The translations under genes were made by a program, and so were the position numbers. This document shows, piece by piece, positions 17,692-27,543 of a stretch of DNA of 64,000 nucleotides; the first letter of the stretch is position 1, and each line of letters starts with the position of its first letter. The DNA comes from Fructobacillus papyrifericola (GTDB taxonomy: Bacteria > Bacillota > Bacilli > Lactobacillales > Lactobacillaceae), in NCBI RefSeq assembly GCF_018437235.1, contig NZ_JAAMFJ010000001.1, positions 186,001 through 250,000 on the forward strand, written 5' to 3'. The notes below the pieces were generated by a model. It was given only the letters and a program-made list of their open reading frames with translations. It did not search any database and had not been told where the DNA came from.

Positions 17692-18894
17692 ATGAAAAAG
17701 TCAATTCATAAACAATTGAAAATCAACGACGTAACCTTCTGGATGGAAATGGATGGGGAGAGAGTTGAGTTTGAGGTTTATGACTTTAGTGGAATTGAAA
17801 ACTTCCGGTTTAACGCTGAAAACCATCCTGTAAAGGATGAGTTTGTTATTCATCCTGTAATTTCGAATGAAGTGGAATTTCATAAATTAGAGTTTAAGAC
17901 TGACCGACTTGGTGATGATTATGAATATATTGACCAGGCGGATAACGACTTTTGCGATGGTGGCATATTTAATGTAAATGGCATGTTATACGGCCTAGCG
18001 ATCTACGATTTATTTCATTTTGATCATTACTTTTCAAATTCAAATCGTGTAGCACCTGAAGTTAATGCTAAACGATTTAAAGCAGTTTATTCTGATATTA
18101 AACTAAAAAAGAATAACTGGCTGTTCTTTCAGGTGAGTTGTGAATTAAAGTCTGACTACGACGAACAAGTGAGACGTCGAGGGAAGGATACTGCCATTGC
18201 CGCATCTTTCGATGCAATGCGCGATTTACATGATCATTTTAAATGGGCTAATCCAAATGTGTATCCCAATGATGCCTTTTCCAAAGCATACAAAAGAGGG
18301 AAAGATGTCCATATTGGTCCGATTAAATTTTGGATTGAAAAAGATGGAAAGAAAATCGATACTCAGCTGATAGACGTCACTAAAGAAGGAAAATGGTATT
18401 TGAAAAACCATAATTTCTTCAAATACCCATTAGATATCGAACACACATGGTTCATGAAACCTGTTCTGCCAAAAAAATATTCTTTTGATGACTTAGTCTT
18501 ACATTCCCACTATGATCAAAAGAAAATCATTCCAAAAGAAGTGTTCTCTGACGAATTTTATGAATGCAAAACGTTTGATGCAGGTCAATTTACTCTCGGA
18601 TTAGCAATTCAAGGCGTTGATGAAACGATGGAGACATGGTCTGATCACGGCAAACGTTGTACTGTTCATTACGGTATTTACGGTGAGAATATGCAGGCTG
18701 GTTATGATTCGATGAATCAGGATAACTATGATGATTTAATGTTTCAATTCATTGTTAAAGAAAAAAGTTATGATCCCTTTTATGATGATTTGTGCTACGA
18801 CATTGATCGAAATGAAGACGATGCAATCGATGTTGCTGCAGACATGATGTATTCGTACACTCATCCAAAATTTTGGGATTATCCAAAAAGCTGA
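17692..18894 (+). CDS. unknown protein with an internal duplication
   Basis: A 400-residue protein that I do not recognise. It has no signal peptide or membrane segment and is rich in Asp, Tyr, Phe and Lys. Two similar halves are visible. Near residue 10 KINDVTFWMEMDGERVEFEV is echoed by HIGPIKFWIEKDGKKIDTQL near residue 206. In each half a segment with FCDGGIFNVNGMLYGLAIYD or TFDAGQFTLGLAIQGVDE follows, so the protein seems to be a tandem repeat of a roughly 200-residue domain. The gene is markedly more AT-rich than rlmCD and mutS on either side, suggesting later insertion. It begins 10 nt after rlmCD with a weak AGGAA site, and no terminator separates them. Possible roles (immunity, stress, phage defence) would be guesses. 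Confidence 0.6.
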   Translation: MKKSIHKQLKINDVTFWMEMDGERVEFEVYDFSGIENFRFNAENHPVKDEFVIHPVISNEVEFHKLEFKTDRLGDDYEYIDQADNDFCDGGIFNVNGMLYGLAIYDLFHFDHYFSNSNRVAPEVNAKRFKAVYSDIKLKKNNWLFFQVSCELKSDYDEQVRRRGKDTAIAASFDAMRDLHDHFKWANPNVYPNDAFSKAYKRGKDVHIGPIKFWIEKDGKKIDTQLIDVTKEGKWYLKNHNFFKYPLDIEHTWFMKPVLPKKYSFDDLVLHSHYDQKKIIPKEVFSDEFYECKTFDAGQFTLGLAIQGVDETMETWSDHGKRCTVHYGIYGENMQAGYDSMNQDNYDDLMFQFIVKEKSYDPFYDDLCYDIDRNEDDAIDVAADMMYSYTHPKFWDYPKS

Positions 18895-18954
18895 ACTTGT
18901 CAGCTTGTACATACGAAAAATAACGAAAATTGTCCCTAAAGGAGGAAAACAACC

Positions 18955-21675
18955 ATGGCCAAAGCAACCGACACACCAATGATGGTGCAATACCATCAGA
19001 TCAAAGACCTCTATCCCGACGCCTTCTTGTTTTACCGCTTGGGGGACTTTTACGAACTCTTTGAAGAGGACGCCATTAAGGGGGCTAAGATTCTTGAGTT
19101 GACGCTGACCTCGCGCAACAAGAACTCCGAAAATCCCGTGCCCATGGCCGGTATTCCCTACCACGCCGCCTCCAACTACATCGACATCCTAGTTGATGCC
19201 GGTTACAAAGTCGCCATTGTCGAACAGATGGAAGACCCCGCCACTGCCAAGGGAATGGTCAAGCGGGACGTCGTTCAGCTGATCACGCCCGGAACCAAGC
19301 TGGCCGGACAAAACGGGGACGGGAAGACCAACAACTTCCTGGCCGCCGTTGTCCATGACAATGCCGGCATGGCACCGGCTAAGAAAGGGGAGGCACCCCG
19401 TCCTTACGCTCTGGCCTACATTGATTTATCAACCGGTGAACTGAAGGCGACTTTTTTGGAATCGGCAGAGGAAGTCCTCGATGAATTGGGCGCTTTGGAA
19501 GTCAAGGAAGTCGTTTTGGCCAAGCAAGACGACCTGAAGGCCGCCGACGTGGCCAGCCTGGTTGGTGAAAAGGGCCTGGTGGTTTCCTTCCAGGGACCAG
19601 CTCAGCCTTCGGCCACGTTGACTTATCTGACCAAGGATTTGAAAGATGCCCTGGGACAGGCCGTGACCTCGCTTCTTCTCCAGTACCTCTTTGATACGCA
19701 GAAGCGTTCGCTGGACCACATCATGCCCGTGCAGGCCTACGAACGACAGGCCTACCTGGTCTTCAACCAGGTGACCCGAGTGAACCTGGATTTGGTCCAA
19801 AACGCCCGGACCAAGCAAAAGGCTGGTTCGCTCTTTGCCCTTTTGGACGAGACCAAGACGGCCATGGGTGGCCGTCTGCTCAAGCAGTGGCTGATTAAGC
19901 CCCTGAAGAACCGTAAGGACATCAAGGCCCGGCAGGACGTTTTGGCTGCTTTGACGGCCGACTTTTTCACCCGGGGGACGGTTCAAGACCAGCTGAAGTA
20001 CGTTTACGATTTGGAACGGTTGGCCGCAAAGGCCGCTCTGGGTACCTTGAACGCCAAGGACATGGTCCAGCTGAAAAAGTCGCTGCAGGCCGTACCGGCC
20101 CTGCAAAACGCCTTGACCGGAACCTCGTCTGATCCCATCTTGCAGGATCTGGGGGCCGGTTTGGATCCAGTTTCAGACTTGGCCGAGGTAATCGAAGCCG
20201 CTTTGGTGGATGATCCGCCGGTGTCAGTTCGCGATGGCGAACTGATCAAAGAGGGCTATGATGATTTGGTCGATTCCTACAAGCAGGCCTTGACCGATAA
20301 CCAGGACTGGCTAGCCAACTACCAGGAAGAAGAACGGCAAGCAACCGGCATCCCAACCCTAAAGGTCAAGTACAACAAGAACTTTGGCTACTTCATCGAG
20401 GTGACCAAGGCCAACTTGTCAAAGCTTGAAGAGGGCCGCTACACCCGTAAGCAGACCCTGACCAACGCCGAACGCTTTACGACCGCTGAACTAAAGGAGC
20501 ACGAGGACCTGATCTTTGCTGCGCAAACTAAGCGCTACGACCGGGAATACGAGCTCTTCTTGGAAATCCGCCGACAGGTCAAGGCCGAAATGCACCGCCT
20601 GCAGGGCCTGGCCCACGACTTGGCCAAGGTCGATGTCCTGGCTGCTCTGGCCGACGTTGCCGAAGAACGACACTTTGTTCGACCAAGCTTCCATGAAGAT
20701 GGGAACCGGGCGGTCAACATCGTTCAGGGCCGCCACCCAGTGGTCGAATCACTCTTACCGGCTGGGGAATACGTGGCAAACGACGTGACTTTCCCACAGG
20801 ACCAGTTTATCCAATTGGTGACCGGACCGAACATGGCGGGAAAGTCAACCTACATGCGTCAGCTGGCGATCATCGTCATCTTGGCCCAGATGGGCTCCTT
20901 TGTCCCGGCTGAGGCGGCCGAACTGCCAATCTTTGATCAAATCTTTACCCGAATTGGGGCTAACGATGACCTGGTGGCTGGTCGCTCGACTTTCATGGTT
21001 GAAATGGCCGAAGCCAACTTGGCTTTGCAAAACGCAACGGCCCAGTCCTTGATTCTCTTTGACGAGTTGGGCCGGGGAACGGCTACCTACGACGGCATGG
21101 CGCTGGCTCAGGCCATCATTGAATTCTTGGCCAAGCACCTGCACGCCACGACCGTCTTTGCCACTCACTATCACGAATTAACGGCCTTGGCGGATGCCTA
21201 TCCGGCCATCGAAAACGTGCACGTTGGCGCCAAGCTGTCAGATGACGGCCGCCTGCACTTCTTGCACCAGGTCCAACCCGGTGCAGCCGACCGTTCCTAT
21301 GGAATTCAGGTGGCGGCCTTAGCTGGTCTGCCTGGTCCGCTTTTGCAAAACGCCGAAAAGATTTTGGCGGCTTTGGAAAGGGAAGGGGCCGGTCAGGTCG
21401 AAGTCGAAGACACAGTGAAGAGGGCGGCGGAGGCGGCTGGTTCAGCGGAGCCAGATGCGAAGGCTCCGGCCGCGGCCTTTACCAAGCCAAGCGGCTTTGC
21501 CCAAGACCTGCCACTCTTTGAAGTGGCCGAAAGCAAGCCAAGCAAGGCGGTTTCTTCTGAAGCGGAAAGTGCCGTTTTGGCGAAGTTACAGGAAACCAAC
21601 CTGAATAAGTTGACGCCACTGGACGCGCTCAACCTGCTTTATAAGTTGCAGGAAATGGGGGAACAGCATGGCTAA
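18955..21675 (+). CDS. mutS: DNA mismatch repair ATPase MutS
   Basis: A 906-residue MutS that recognises mispaired or unpaired bases. The N-terminal mismatch-binding motif is present (GDFYELFEEDA). The Walker A motif GPNMAGKS is at residues 624-631, with the downstream ARSTFMVEM-like signature GRSTFMVEM, Walker B LILFDELGRGT and ATHYHEL. A low-complexity Glu/Ala/Ser stretch precedes the C-terminal helices ending LLYKLQEM, which mediate dimer contacts in the family. AAAGGAGG precedes the start. The gene overlaps mutL by 8 nt, so the two are translationally coupled. Confidence 0.98.
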   Translation: MAKATDTPMMVQYHQIKDLYPDAFLFYRLGDFYELFEEDAIKGAKILELTLTSRNKNSENPVPMAGIPYHAASNYIDILVDAGYKVAIVEQMEDPATAKGMVKRDVVQLITPGTKLAGQNGDGKTNNFLAAVVHDNAGMAPAKKGEAPRPYALAYIDLSTGELKATFLESAEEVLDELGALEVKEVVLAKQDDLKAADVASLVGEKGLVVSFQGPAQPSATLTYLTKDLKDALGQAVTSLLLQYLFDTQKRSLDHIMPVQAYERQAYLVFNQVTRVNLDLVQNARTKQKAGSLFALLDETKTAMGGRLLKQWLIKPLKNRKDIKARQDVLAALTADFFTRGTVQDQLKYVYDLERLAAKAALGTLNAKDMVQLKKSLQAVPALQNALTGTSSDPILQDLGAGLDPVSDLAEVIEAALVDDPPVSVRDGELIKEGYDDLVDSYKQALTDNQDWLANYQEEERQATGIPTLKVKYNKNFGYFIEVTKANLSKLEEGRYTRKQTLTNAERFTTAELKEHEDLIFAAQTKRYDREYELFLEIRRQVKAEMHRLQGLAHDLAKVDVLAALADVAEERHFVRPSFHEDGNRAVNIVQGRHPVVESLLPAGEYVANDVTFPQDQFIQLVTGPNMAGKSTYMRQLAIIVILAQMGSFVPAEAAELPIFDQIFTRIGANDDLVAGRSTFMVEMAEANLALQNATAQSLILFDELGRGTATYDGMALAQAIIEFLAKHLHATTVFATHYHELTALADAYPAIENVHVGAKLSDDGRLHFLHQVQPGAADRSYGIQVAALAGLPGPLLQNAEKILAALEREGAGQVEVEDTVKRAAEAAGSAEPDAKAPAAAFTKPSGFAQDLPLFEVAESKPSKAVSSEAESAVLAKLQETNLNKLTPLDALNLLYKLQEMGEQHG

Positions 21676-23833
21676 GATTCACGAACTATCGGACCTGCTG
21701 GCCAACCAGATTGCGGCCGGTGAGGTGATTGAACGGCCGGCCTCGGTCGTCAAAGAGTTGGTGGAAAACGCCATTGATGCCAACGCTCAGCAGGTCGACG
21801 TGGTGCTCGACAACGCCGGTCTGGACCTGATTAAAGTCATCGACAACGGCGATGGCATTGAAGAAGACCAGGTGCCACTGGCCTTCGTTCGTCACGCCAC
21901 TTCTAAAATTGAAAACCGGCACGACCTTTTCAAAGTCATGACCCTGGGCTTCCGTGGTGAAGCCCTGCCATCGATTGCCTCGGTGGCCGATGTGACCTTG
22001 CAAACCCGGACCAAGGAAGCCGAAAACGGCTTTACTTACCAGGTCAAGGGTGGCCAAGTGATTCAGCAGAATCCGGCGGCCGGTCGCTTAGGCACCATCG
22101 TGTCGGTGCGCAACCTCTTTTACAATACGCCGGCGCGCTTAAAGTACTTAAAAAAGCCACAGACCGAACTGTCCTTGATTGTGGATGTGGTCAACCACTT
22201 GGCCCTCGCTCATCCGGAGCGGGCGCTGACTTTGACCCACAACGGCAAGACCTTGGTAAAGACAGCTGGCAACGGCGACCTGCGCCAGGTTTTGGCGGCC
22301 ATCTACGACCGGAAGACGGCCGAGAAGATGGTCGACTTTGCCGGTCAGTCGGAACACTTCAAGGTGTCCGGCTACTTGACCTTGCCGGAGCAGACGCGGG
22401 CCTCACGGTCCTATCTGGCCGTTTTGGTCAATCACCGGTTCGTGAAGAATTTTTCGGTTTCAAACGCCATTATCAAGGGCTACGGCTCCAAGTTGATGGT
22501 CGGCCGCTTCCCAATCGGGGTGGTTTCCATCGAGCTGGACCCACTCCTAGTTGATGTCAACGTCCACCCGCAAAAAGCCGAAATCCGCCTGTCTGAACAG
22601 GGCGAACTAACGGACCTGTTGACCAAAGTCATCGCCGAACGTCTGGCTGAAGAGAACTTGATTCCAGACGCCCTGGTGAACCTGGGGCAAAAAGAAGATG
22701 AACTGGCCCATCCAGGATTGGAAAGGACGCAAAGTCCAAAGGCGAGCCAGCAAGCGGCTAACGAGGAAAAGCCCGCTATCTTGAACCAAGCCCAGCGCGG
22801 GGGGAAGTTGGGGACGCTGCCCGCCATCAAGGTCAACGAACAGGCTGTCATTCAGCTCACTGACTTGGCCTATCTGCAGGACGCGGCCGTTTTGGCTTTC
22901 AAGACCCGTTATCAAGACGAGGCCTATCTCGATCCCTTTGCAGCTGTTTCAGCAGTAAAGCCTTCGACTGTTTTGGTTGAAGAGGAGCAGTCGGCTGAAG
23001 CGGGCCGGATTGAGTTTGACCAAGTGGCTGAGCCCTTGGTGGACTACCAGGTGAGTGAGCACACTGTCTCTGATGAGTCGGTGACTGAGAACGCCCAGCC
23101 CGCTCTCTCCAGTTTTCACGAACAAAGTACTGTTGAAGAAAAGAAAAAAGTCCGGGTCGAAAACCTGGACTTGGACGTCGATGATCAGGCGACAGACGAT
23201 AATCCTAAGGGTTTTCCCAACTTGGATTACATCGGCCAGATGCACGGAACCTTTCTCTTTGCCCAAGACAAGGACAAGCTCTATTTGATTGACCAGCACG
23301 CGGCCCAGGAACGGTTGAACTACGAGTTCTACCGTAAGCAGGTCGGTGAAGTGTCGGACAATCAGCAAGTGCTCCTGCAGCCGTTGACTTTGACCTATTC
23401 GACTGCCGATGTCTTGAAAATCATGGACCACCGCGAGGTACTCTTGGAGGTTGGCTTGGACGTCGAAGAATTCGGTCCCAACACGATTGCTTTGTATGAG
23501 CACCCGACTTGGATGAAGGCCGATCAACTGGCCGATACCGTCAAAGAAATGATTGACTGGGTGCTTTCGGGTGAAGAATTGACCGTGGCGGCCTTTCGTG
23601 AAAAGGCGGCGATCATGATGTCATGTAAGCGAGCCATCAAAGCCAACTGGCACATTTCAGACGCCGAAGCGCGGACTTTGTTAGCCGATTTGGCTAAGGC
23701 CGAAAATCCCTACAACTGTCCACATGGACGGCCTGTTTTGACCGCCTTTACCCTGACCGAAATGGAGCGGATGTTTAAGCGGATCCAGGATTCCCACGAG
23801 TCTTGGCAAAACTACGACACCCACCCATTCTAA
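21668..23833 (+). CDS. mutL: DNA mismatch repair protein MutL
   Basis: A 721-residue MutL, longer than average because of an acidic linker between about residues 330 and 500. The GHKL ATPase part has IAAGEVIERPASVVKELVENAIDA, then IDNGDGI and TLGFRGEALPSIASVA. The C-terminal endonuclease motif DQHAAQERLNYE is intact, so this MutL should nick DNA, as in other bacteria lacking MutH. It overlaps mutS by 8 nt. RuvAB, which commonly follow mutL in lactobacilli, are not here. Confidence 0.97.
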   Translation: MAKIHELSDLLANQIAAGEVIERPASVVKELVENAIDANAQQVDVVLDNAGLDLIKVIDNGDGIEEDQVPLAFVRHATSKIENRHDLFKVMTLGFRGEALPSIASVADVTLQTRTKEAENGFTYQVKGGQVIQQNPAAGRLGTIVSVRNLFYNTPARLKYLKKPQTELSLIVDVVNHLALAHPERALTLTHNGKTLVKTAGNGDLRQVLAAIYDRKTAEKMVDFAGQSEHFKVSGYLTLPEQTRASRSYLAVLVNHRFVKNFSVSNAIIKGYGSKLMVGRFPIGVVSIELDPLLVDVNVHPQKAEIRLSEQGELTDLLTKVIAERLAEENLIPDALVNLGQKEDELAHPGLERTQSPKASQQAANEEKPAILNQAQRGGKLGTLPAIKVNEQAVIQLTDLAYLQDAAVLAFKTRYQDEAYLDPFAAVSAVKPSTVLVEEEQSAEAGRIEFDQVAEPLVDYQVSEHTVSDESVTENAQPALSSFHEQSTVEEKKKVRVENLDLDVDDQATDDNPKGFPNLDYIGQMHGTFLFAQDKDKLYLIDQHAAQERLNYEFYRKQVGEVSDNQQVLLQPLTLTYSTADVLKIMDHREVLLEVGLDVEEFGPNTIALYEHPTWMKADQLADTVKEMIDWVLSGEELTVAAFREKAAIMMSCKRAIKANWHISDAEARTLLADLAKAENPYNCPHGRPVLTAFTLTEMERMFKRIQDSHESWQNYDTHPF

Positions 23834-23863
23834 AAAAGAAATTGACGAAAGGAGGACTGTTCG

Positions 23864-24355
23864 ATGATGAATAATAACGACGTCGTGATTCGCTTGCGCT
23901 ACGCGCTGTCACTGACAAACAAGCAGGTCGAAGCGATCTTTAAAAAAGGTGGCGTGACGGTTTCTGATTCCGACTTGGACCGGATTTTAACCCGCCAAGA
24001 CAAGGACCTGCCCCACGACCACAGCCTGTCGAACCACGACTTGGAGGCCTTTTTGAACGGCCTCGTCATCGATAAGCGTGAGCAACGCAAGGACAAGGAT
24101 GGCAAAGTCGTGCCGCCGACTTTTGACGCCACGAGCGCGAAGTTGGTGAACAACGTGACCATCAAAAAGATTAAGATTGCCATGTCTTACACTTCTGATG
24201 ACATTCAGGAGCTGATGAAATTGGCTGGCGACAGCATTTCAAACGGTGAATTGTCGGCCATTTTGCGTCGGCCCGACCATCGCAACTACCGGGAAGCGGG
24301 GGACCGCTATGTCCGGAAGCTGCTTGCGGGGATGAGTAAGAAGTACCGGGGCTGA
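23864..24355 (+). CDS. DUF1456 family protein (YehS-like)
   Basis: A 163-residue protein made of two similar helical repeats: NNDVVIRLRYALSLTNKQVEAIFKKGG and NNVTIKKIKIAMSYTSDDIQELMKLAG, each followed by LS/LR-type segments (LTRQDKDLP; LRRPDHRNYR). This doubled pattern is typical of DUF1456, for which no clear function is established. Start codons ATGATG at 23864/23867 follow GGAGG. It is 30 nt downstream of mutL and probably cotranscribed, with a terminator after it. Confidence 0.85.
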   Translation: MMNNNDVVIRLRYALSLTNKQVEAIFKKGGVTVSDSDLDRILTRQDKDLPHDHSLSNHDLEAFLNGLVIDKREQRKDKDGKVVPPTFDATSAKLVNNVTIKKIKIAMSYTSDDIQELMKLAGDSISNGELSAILRRPDHRNYREAGDRYVRKLLAGMSKKYRG

Positions 24356-24380
24356 GTGTCCTCGATTTAAATTAAATGAT

Positions 24381-24418
24381 TAAAAGCAGCCCTATTATTG
24401 TGGGGCTGCTTTTAATTT
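24381..24418 (+). terminator. terminator after the mutSL unit
   Basis: A 12-bp stem (24381-24392 with 24403-24414) with a T-rich tail. Confidence 0.8.
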
Positions 24419-24565
24419 TCCTTAAATTCTGTTTTCTAAATCACTGTCACTAACTGATAATCACGACTTTGTCATTATTTTTGACTACTTTGACCTCGTC
24501 TTTTTTCATATTGTAAATGAGAAAATTTGTTATGATAGAAGAGAATGAATGGAGATTTGAGCAGT

Positions 24566-25444
24566 ATGTCAACGATTGAAAAGGCCCTTTTGAAAAATCA
24601 AGTCATCGCCCCATTCGCCTACACGCAAGCAGGCGGTGTGGCGGATTATTTGGCGATTCCAAATTCCTTAGACGAACTGTCTGATCTCCTGGCCTGGGCA
24701 AGAAAAAACGAATTGCCCGTCCATGTTTTTGGCCGTTTATCCAACCTGGTGGTTCGCTCCGGTGGTTTGCGTGGTCTGGTCATTTTAATGACTGAATTAA
24801 AGGCTGTACAGCAGGAAGGTGATCAATTGATTGCTGAAGCCGGCTGTGACATTATCTGGTTGGCGGCCGTTGCCCAGGACAAGGGCCTGACCGGTCTCGA
24901 GTGGGCGGCCGGGATTCCCGGATCTGTCGGCGGGGCGGTCTTCATGAATGCCGGGGCTTACGGTGGGCAGGCGGACATGGTGGTCGAATCGGTGACGGCT
25001 TTGATGCCGGATTTGTCCTTGCAGACTTTTGCAAGGGAGGAACTGGCCTTTGCCTACCGGCACTCGGTCTTTCAAGACAACGGGGGCGTGATTGTCCAGG
25101 CTCGCTTTGCCTTGAAGCCTGGTAAGAAGGAAAAAATCCAGGCGAAAATGGACGAAAACAACTACGCTCGTGCCCTGAAGCAGCCCCTTTCTTGGCCATC
25201 AAATGGCTCGGTCTTTAAGCGGCCAGAAGGATACTTTGCCGGGAAGCTCATCATGGATTCGGGGCTCCAGGGAACGGCCGTTGGTGGCGTCATGGTGTCC
25301 ACCAAGCACGCCGGCTTCATGGTCAACGTCGACCACGGATCTGGAAATGATTACGAAGACCTGATTCATCTCGTTCAAGCAGAAGTTTATAAGAATTATC
25401 AAGTGAAACTCGAACCAGAGGTTCGAATTATAGGAGACCGCTAA
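24566..25444 (+). CDS. murB: UDP-N-acetylenolpyruvoylglucosamine reductase
   Basis: A FAD-dependent reductase that turns enolpyruvyl-UDP-GlcNAc into UDP-MurNAc, the second committed peptidoglycan step. FAD-binding features are the segment HVFGRLSNLVVRSGG and AAGIPGSVGGAVFMNAGAYGG. Catalytic residues are present: S215 in PSNGSVFKRP and E285 in LEPEVRIIG (numbered from 24566). In the first motif the usual GNGSNLL is GRLSNLV. The start at 24566 is preferred because GGAG lies upstream, though an in-frame ATG at 24545 exists. A TATGAT box with upstream TG at about 24527-24535 is a plausible promoter. The antiporter gene follows 2 nt later. Confidence 0.95.
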   Translation: MSTIEKALLKNQVIAPFAYTQAGGVADYLAIPNSLDELSDLLAWARKNELPVHVFGRLSNLVVRSGGLRGLVILMTELKAVQQEGDQLIAEAGCDIIWLAAVAQDKGLTGLEWAAGIPGSVGGAVFMNAGAYGGQADMVVESVTALMPDLSLQTFAREELAFAYRHSVFQDNGGVIVQARFALKPGKKEKIQAKMDENNYARALKQPLSWPSNGSVFKRPEGYFAGKLIMDSGLQGTAVGGVMVSTKHAGFMVNVDHGSGNDYEDLIHLVQAEVYKNYQVKLEPEVRIIGDR

Positions 25445-25446
25445 GC

Positions 25447-27540
25447 ATGACATTAATTGAATTAATGGTCGTCTTAGTGACCGGGGTGGCGCTTTCCAGC
25501 ATCATCTCGCACTTTGTTCCGGCCATCCCAATTTCACTTTTCCAAATCGCCATCGGGGTGCTTCTAGCCACCTGGGGTCAGATCAACGTAGAAGTTGATT
25601 CCCACTGGTTTATGATGCTTTTTGTTGCGCCGATTTTGTTTAACGATTCCTGGCGCTTTCCAAAGCGTGAACTCTGGGAACTGCGGGCCCCAATCTTGGG
25701 AAACGCCATTCTCCTTGTTCTGGTCACGACGATCGTTGGTGGCTACGCCATCCACTTTCTGATTCCACAGCTGCCCCTAGCCGTCTCACTGGCTTTGGCA
25801 GCCGTGCTGTCACCAACGGATCCGGTGGCCGTTCAATCGATTGCCAAGCGGGTTAAGCTACCGGAAAACCTGCTCCACGTGGTGACCGGTGAAAGTCTGG
25901 TCAACGATGCTACGGGACTGGTTTCCTTTAACACGGCGGTCAAGGCGGCGGTAGCCGGCACCTTTGTGCTTGGCGACGCCCTTTTGAACTTCGCCTGGAT
26001 GACGGTGATGGGGGCCCTGGTCGGAATCTTGCTTGGTTCAGGCATGATTATCTTGCGAAACTGGGTTTCCCGTTCCGGCTTGGCTGACGTTGTTTTTTAT
26101 ACGATTTTTACCTTGCTGATGCCCTTTATCATCTTTTGGGTAGCAGAAGGCATTCACGCCTCTGGCTTGATTGCCGTGGTAACGGGGGGGATTGCAGCCA
26201 AGATTCTTTCCGATCGCAAGTCTAGCCTGCTCTCGGCTGAAGCGACCATTGTTTCGGTCCATTCCTGGGAAGTCGTTGTTTATGTCTTAAACGGTCTAAT
26301 CTTCGTCTTGCTGGGGATTACCCTGCCAAACGCCTTGCACAACATCCTAAAGAACACGGAAATCGCCAACTGGCAGGCCTTCTTATACGGGCTCTTGGTT
26401 TGGCTCATTGTCTTTGTTCTCCGGGTTCTCTGGGCCTACGCCATTCAATGGGGTCAGCACTGGCACCACAAGGAAACGGTGGCCTCGCTTCGTTCAGCCA
26501 TTGTTTCTGGTCTGACCGGTGTGCGCGGGGCAGTCACCATGGCCGCCGTTTTGACGGTGCCAACCGTCACGGATGCCGGCAAGGCCTTCGTTGGTCGCGA
26601 CCTGGTTATCTTTATCGCGGCGGTCGTGGTCGTGCTGTCACTGGTGATGGCTTCGATTATGCTGCCGGTGGTCACTAAGCAAGTGACCCAGCACGACTTT
26701 ACCCAGCCGGAATCGGCAATGGCAGCAGAGGAAAGCGAGAGTCCAGTGCGGGCTGACCTTTCCGAAAAGCGGGCCCGTTTGTGGATTATCCGTGTTGGCA
26801 TTCAACGGCTGCGGGACCTGCAAACCGAGGAAAACCGGCGGATTATTCACGAGTTGATTTCCCGTCGGCAAAAGTCGGCCAGAACGCTGCGCCACAGTCT
26901 TCACGATGACCAGGACCAGTCCGACTACGCCGCTGAAAAGGAAATCGAATTGCAGGAACTGGCCTTGGAGGCCCAGCGCAACCGCTTGCAGCAGCTGCTG
27001 GTGGAAGAAAGCATTTCGCCAATCACTTATTCCCTGCAGGCCAAGCGCTTGGATCAGTTCGAAGCCGATTTGGGTTCCGACCGTGACCTGGTGGGCTTTG
27101 TCCGCTTTAAGTGGTACTACAGGCGCTTGCGGGCCAACTTCCGCATCTGGTTGTCCGACCAGGAATCGGATGTTGTGCACGAGGAATCGGGCCTGGCCAT
27201 TCGCGAGATGGCCAAGGCAGCCATTAAGGCCCTGTCCGACTACGTCGGGGCCCAGGTGGGAGATACGGTCACGCACCGGATTCTCCGTCAGACGGCCTAC
27301 AACCTGATTGTGGTTTACCGCTATCAGATTGAAAAGACCAAGCACGTACCGTCGTTTGAGCAGCAGGAACAAGACGACAAGACGCGCATGGAATTAGAAT
27401 TGAAGACGCTTTCTGCCGAACGTGACATGGTCCAAGAACTTTACGACCAAAAGCGGATTTCCCGGCAGACCAGCATCAATTTAAGACAGTACATTAACTA
27501 CGCGGAGACCAGGGCACTGGTTGGCCGCAATGAGGAGTAA
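25447..27540 (+). CDS. CPA1-type Na+(K+)/H+ antiporter
   Basis: A 697-residue transporter: about 12 membrane segments in residues 1-415 and a cytoplasmic, helical, charged tail of about 280 residues. CPA1 ion-binding motifs are visible: LSPTDPVAVQSIAKR and TGESLVNDATGLVSFN. GLTGVRGAVTMAAVLTVP is typical of NhaP-like members. It would exchange cations for protons in pH and salt balance. Its location between murB and the c-di-AMP cyclase gene is notable because c-di-AMP controls cation transporters, but no known nucleotide-binding module is recognised in the tail. Confidence 0.9.
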   Translation: MTLIELMVVLVTGVALSSIISHFVPAIPISLFQIAIGVLLATWGQINVEVDSHWFMMLFVAPILFNDSWRFPKRELWELRAPILGNAILLVLVTTIVGGYAIHFLIPQLPLAVSLALAAVLSPTDPVAVQSIAKRVKLPENLLHVVTGESLVNDATGLVSFNTAVKAAVAGTFVLGDALLNFAWMTVMGALVGILLGSGMIILRNWVSRSGLADVVFYTIFTLLMPFIIFWVAEGIHASGLIAVVTGGIAAKILSDRKSSLLSAEATIVSVHSWEVVVYVLNGLIFVLLGITLPNALHNILKNTEIANWQAFLYGLLVWLIVFVLRVLWAYAIQWGQHWHHKETVASLRSAIVSGLTGVRGAVTMAAVLTVPTVTDAGKAFVGRDLVIFIAAVVVVLSLVMASIMLPVVTKQVTQHDFTQPESAMAAEESESPVRADLSEKRARLWIIRVGIQRLRDLQTEENRRIIHELISRRQKSARTLRHSLHDDQDQSDYAAEKEIELQELALEAQRNRLQQLLVEESISPITYSLQAKRLDQFEADLGSDRDLVGFVRFKWYYRRLRANFRIWLSDQESDVVHEESGLAIREMAKAAIKALSDYVGAQVGDTVTHRILRQTAYNLIVVYRYQIEKTKHVPSFEQQEQDDKTRMELELKTLSAERDMVQELYDQKRISRQTSINLRQYINYAETRALVGRNEE

Positions 27541-27543
27541 AAC

